From the NCBI GenBank assembly GCA_965242495.1, contig OZ251446.1, positions 1,922,001 through 1,986,000 of the forward strand: 64,000 nt of DNA. Direction: 5' to 3'. The notes under the pieces were generated by a model. That model was not told the origin of the DNA, did not search any database, and saw nothing but the letters and a program-made list of their open reading frames with translations. Positions 63,510 to 64,000 of this stretch are shown in pieces. Each line of letters begins with the position of its first letter. Position 1 is the stretch's first letter. The translations under genes and the position numbers were made by a program. The stretch comes from CBDESN01 sp965242495 (GTDB lineage Bacteria; Pseudomonadota; Alphaproteobacteria; MPNO01).

Positions 63510-63524
63510 GGGGGGGGGGGGGGG
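63510..63524 (+). repeat. Run of 15 G residues
   Basis: A homopolymer of 15 consecutive G bases on the plus strand, directly at the broken end of the integrase fragment. Such runs are prone to slippage and to sequencing or assembly error, so the true length is uncertain. Confidence 0.9.
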
Positions 63525-63650
63525 CCGACGATCACCCCATGGGTACCAATCCTTGCAGGGAAGCGCCGCCGGCACGGCGCAGGGTTCTGGCCCGAGTGGC
63601 GCGACACGCCCGCGGTCTCGGCGTCGGGAAGTTCGGGGCGCTGCATAGGA

Positions 63651-63791
63651 TCAGTCCTCGATCAGCCGTCCGGCTGAAGCGACGGGATAGAACAAGCACC
63701 GTCCTGCGTCCGACAGCCAGACGGACCCGAAACGGCCTCGATCTCGCGCATCTTTTGCATTGATGATGAAGGCGTTGGTGTCGAGGATCAC
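63651..63791 (-). pseudogene. Truncated PIN-domain toxin gene
   Basis: From GTG 63791 the frame reads VILDTNAFIINAKDARDRGR and stops after 46 residues. VILDTNAF is the first strand and catalytic Asp of VapC-type PIN nucleases, which are normally ~130 residues. The rest is unrelated sequence, so the gene is cut short. Its GTG overlaps the stop of the preceding antitoxin (GTGA), the normal spacing for such pairs. Confidence 0.65.
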
Positions 63792-64000
63792 GCGAGGTCT
63801 TCGGGAGCGAGCCTCTCGAACTCTTCCTTGATCGCGCCGAGGACGCGGCGGTGTTCCTCCGCGAGCTCGGACAGCGCGCCGAAGCCGGCCATCCAGGGCG
63901 GTCACCCGTTTCCGGCTTGGTTCCCGCCTGTGTAGCGTCGGAGTTGTTCCTCAAGCGCTTCGGTGAAGAAACGCCGCAGGGTGACGCCGCGAGCGGCGGC
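63788..64000 (-). pseudogene. Antitoxin gene with internal TGA (runs off window)
   Basis: Reading leftward from the window edge, the frame gives AAARGVTLRRFFTEALEEQL, a ribbon-helix-helix antitoxin core. It meets TGA at 63902-63904, and the same frame continues as PPWMAGFGALSELAEEHRRV and ends EEFERLAPEDLA at 63788. That C-terminal pattern (PWM-x-GFG, EEF-x-R-x-x-PED) belongs to the same antitoxin family, so a single nonsense mutation interrupts an otherwise intact gene. The 5' end lies outside the window. Confidence 0.65.

Noticed and set aside
63902..63904. TGA in the antitoxin as a recoded selenocysteine or tryptophan codon.
   Set aside because: No SECIS-like structure is evident, the family has no Cys/Sec there, and the partner toxin is truncated; a nonsense mutation is more likely.
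62828..64000. tRNA-gene attachment site for the island.
   Set aside because: No tRNA-like sequence or obvious direct repeat was found at either border within the window.

Overview
The window looks like chromosome of a very GC-rich alphaproteobacterium (Rhodospirillales-like). The grounds are the base composition, the pervasive GTGA/ATGA start-stop overlaps, a hopanoid-associated hpn cluster, branched-chain amino acid and acyl-CoA catabolism genes, DUF2848/cupin/MFS cassettes and palindromic intergenic repeats. This placement is inferred from gene content; no rRNA or tRNA gene was found to confirm it.

Layout. Positions 1-6723 carry a partial hydantoinase A-like gene, a cupin gene and a five-gene minus-strand catabolic operon (Rieske oxygenase, O-acetylhomoserine sulfhydrylase-type PLP enzyme, alpha/beta hydrolase, SDR, acyl-CoA dehydrogenase). 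A 1,110-residue single-chain type ISP-like restriction-modification enzyme (6797-10129) follows, with A-rich imperfect repeats upstream. Positions 10574-20382 hold an acyl-CoA synthetase, a PLP dehydratase and a partial leucine-degradation (liu) operon that continues into a 2OG-Fe(II) oxygenase and a CinA-ArsC fusion. A SLATT-like two-TM gene sits at 20669-21241 behind a duplicated noncoding sequence. After an MFS/cupin/DUF2848 operon comes a repeat-rich patch (23.8-26.5 kb) with an IS1182-like element, a 79-bp inverted repeat, REP-like hairpins and an ankyrin-gene remnant.

Positions 26503-30283 encode a TauE/SafE permease, RecQ and a trypsin-like PDZ protein whose catalytic His and Asp appear lost. 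Positions 30456-42107 carry two tandem luciferase-like oxidoreductases, hpnA/hpnN/hpnL-like genes, a CDP-alcohol phosphatidyltransferase-like protein, a ligase-ACP-acyltransferase fusion and a glycosyltransferase. Positions 42115-47030 hold a polysaccharide ABC exporter and genes resembling decaprenylphosphoryl-arabinose synthesis (UbiA, DprE1-like oxidase, GtrA).

The most interesting part is a horizontally acquired-looking defence island (about 47.6-64 kb) whose base composition visibly differs from the host. It contains the complete DNA phosphorothioation set dndA and dndBCDE around a palindromic control region. It also contains a putative restriction arm of four overlapping or closely packed genes: a PLD-nuclease/SF2 helicase, a small acidic protein, a CxC-motif SMC-like ATPase and a second small protein. 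Between modification and restriction arms lie a RelA/SpoT-like nucleotide synthetase gene and a second DGQHR-domain gene, a combination I do not know as a described Dnd subtype. The island is bordered by decayed toxin-antitoxin genes and a tyrosine-integrase fragment. A formylglycine-generating-enzyme-like pseudogene interrupts the restriction side.
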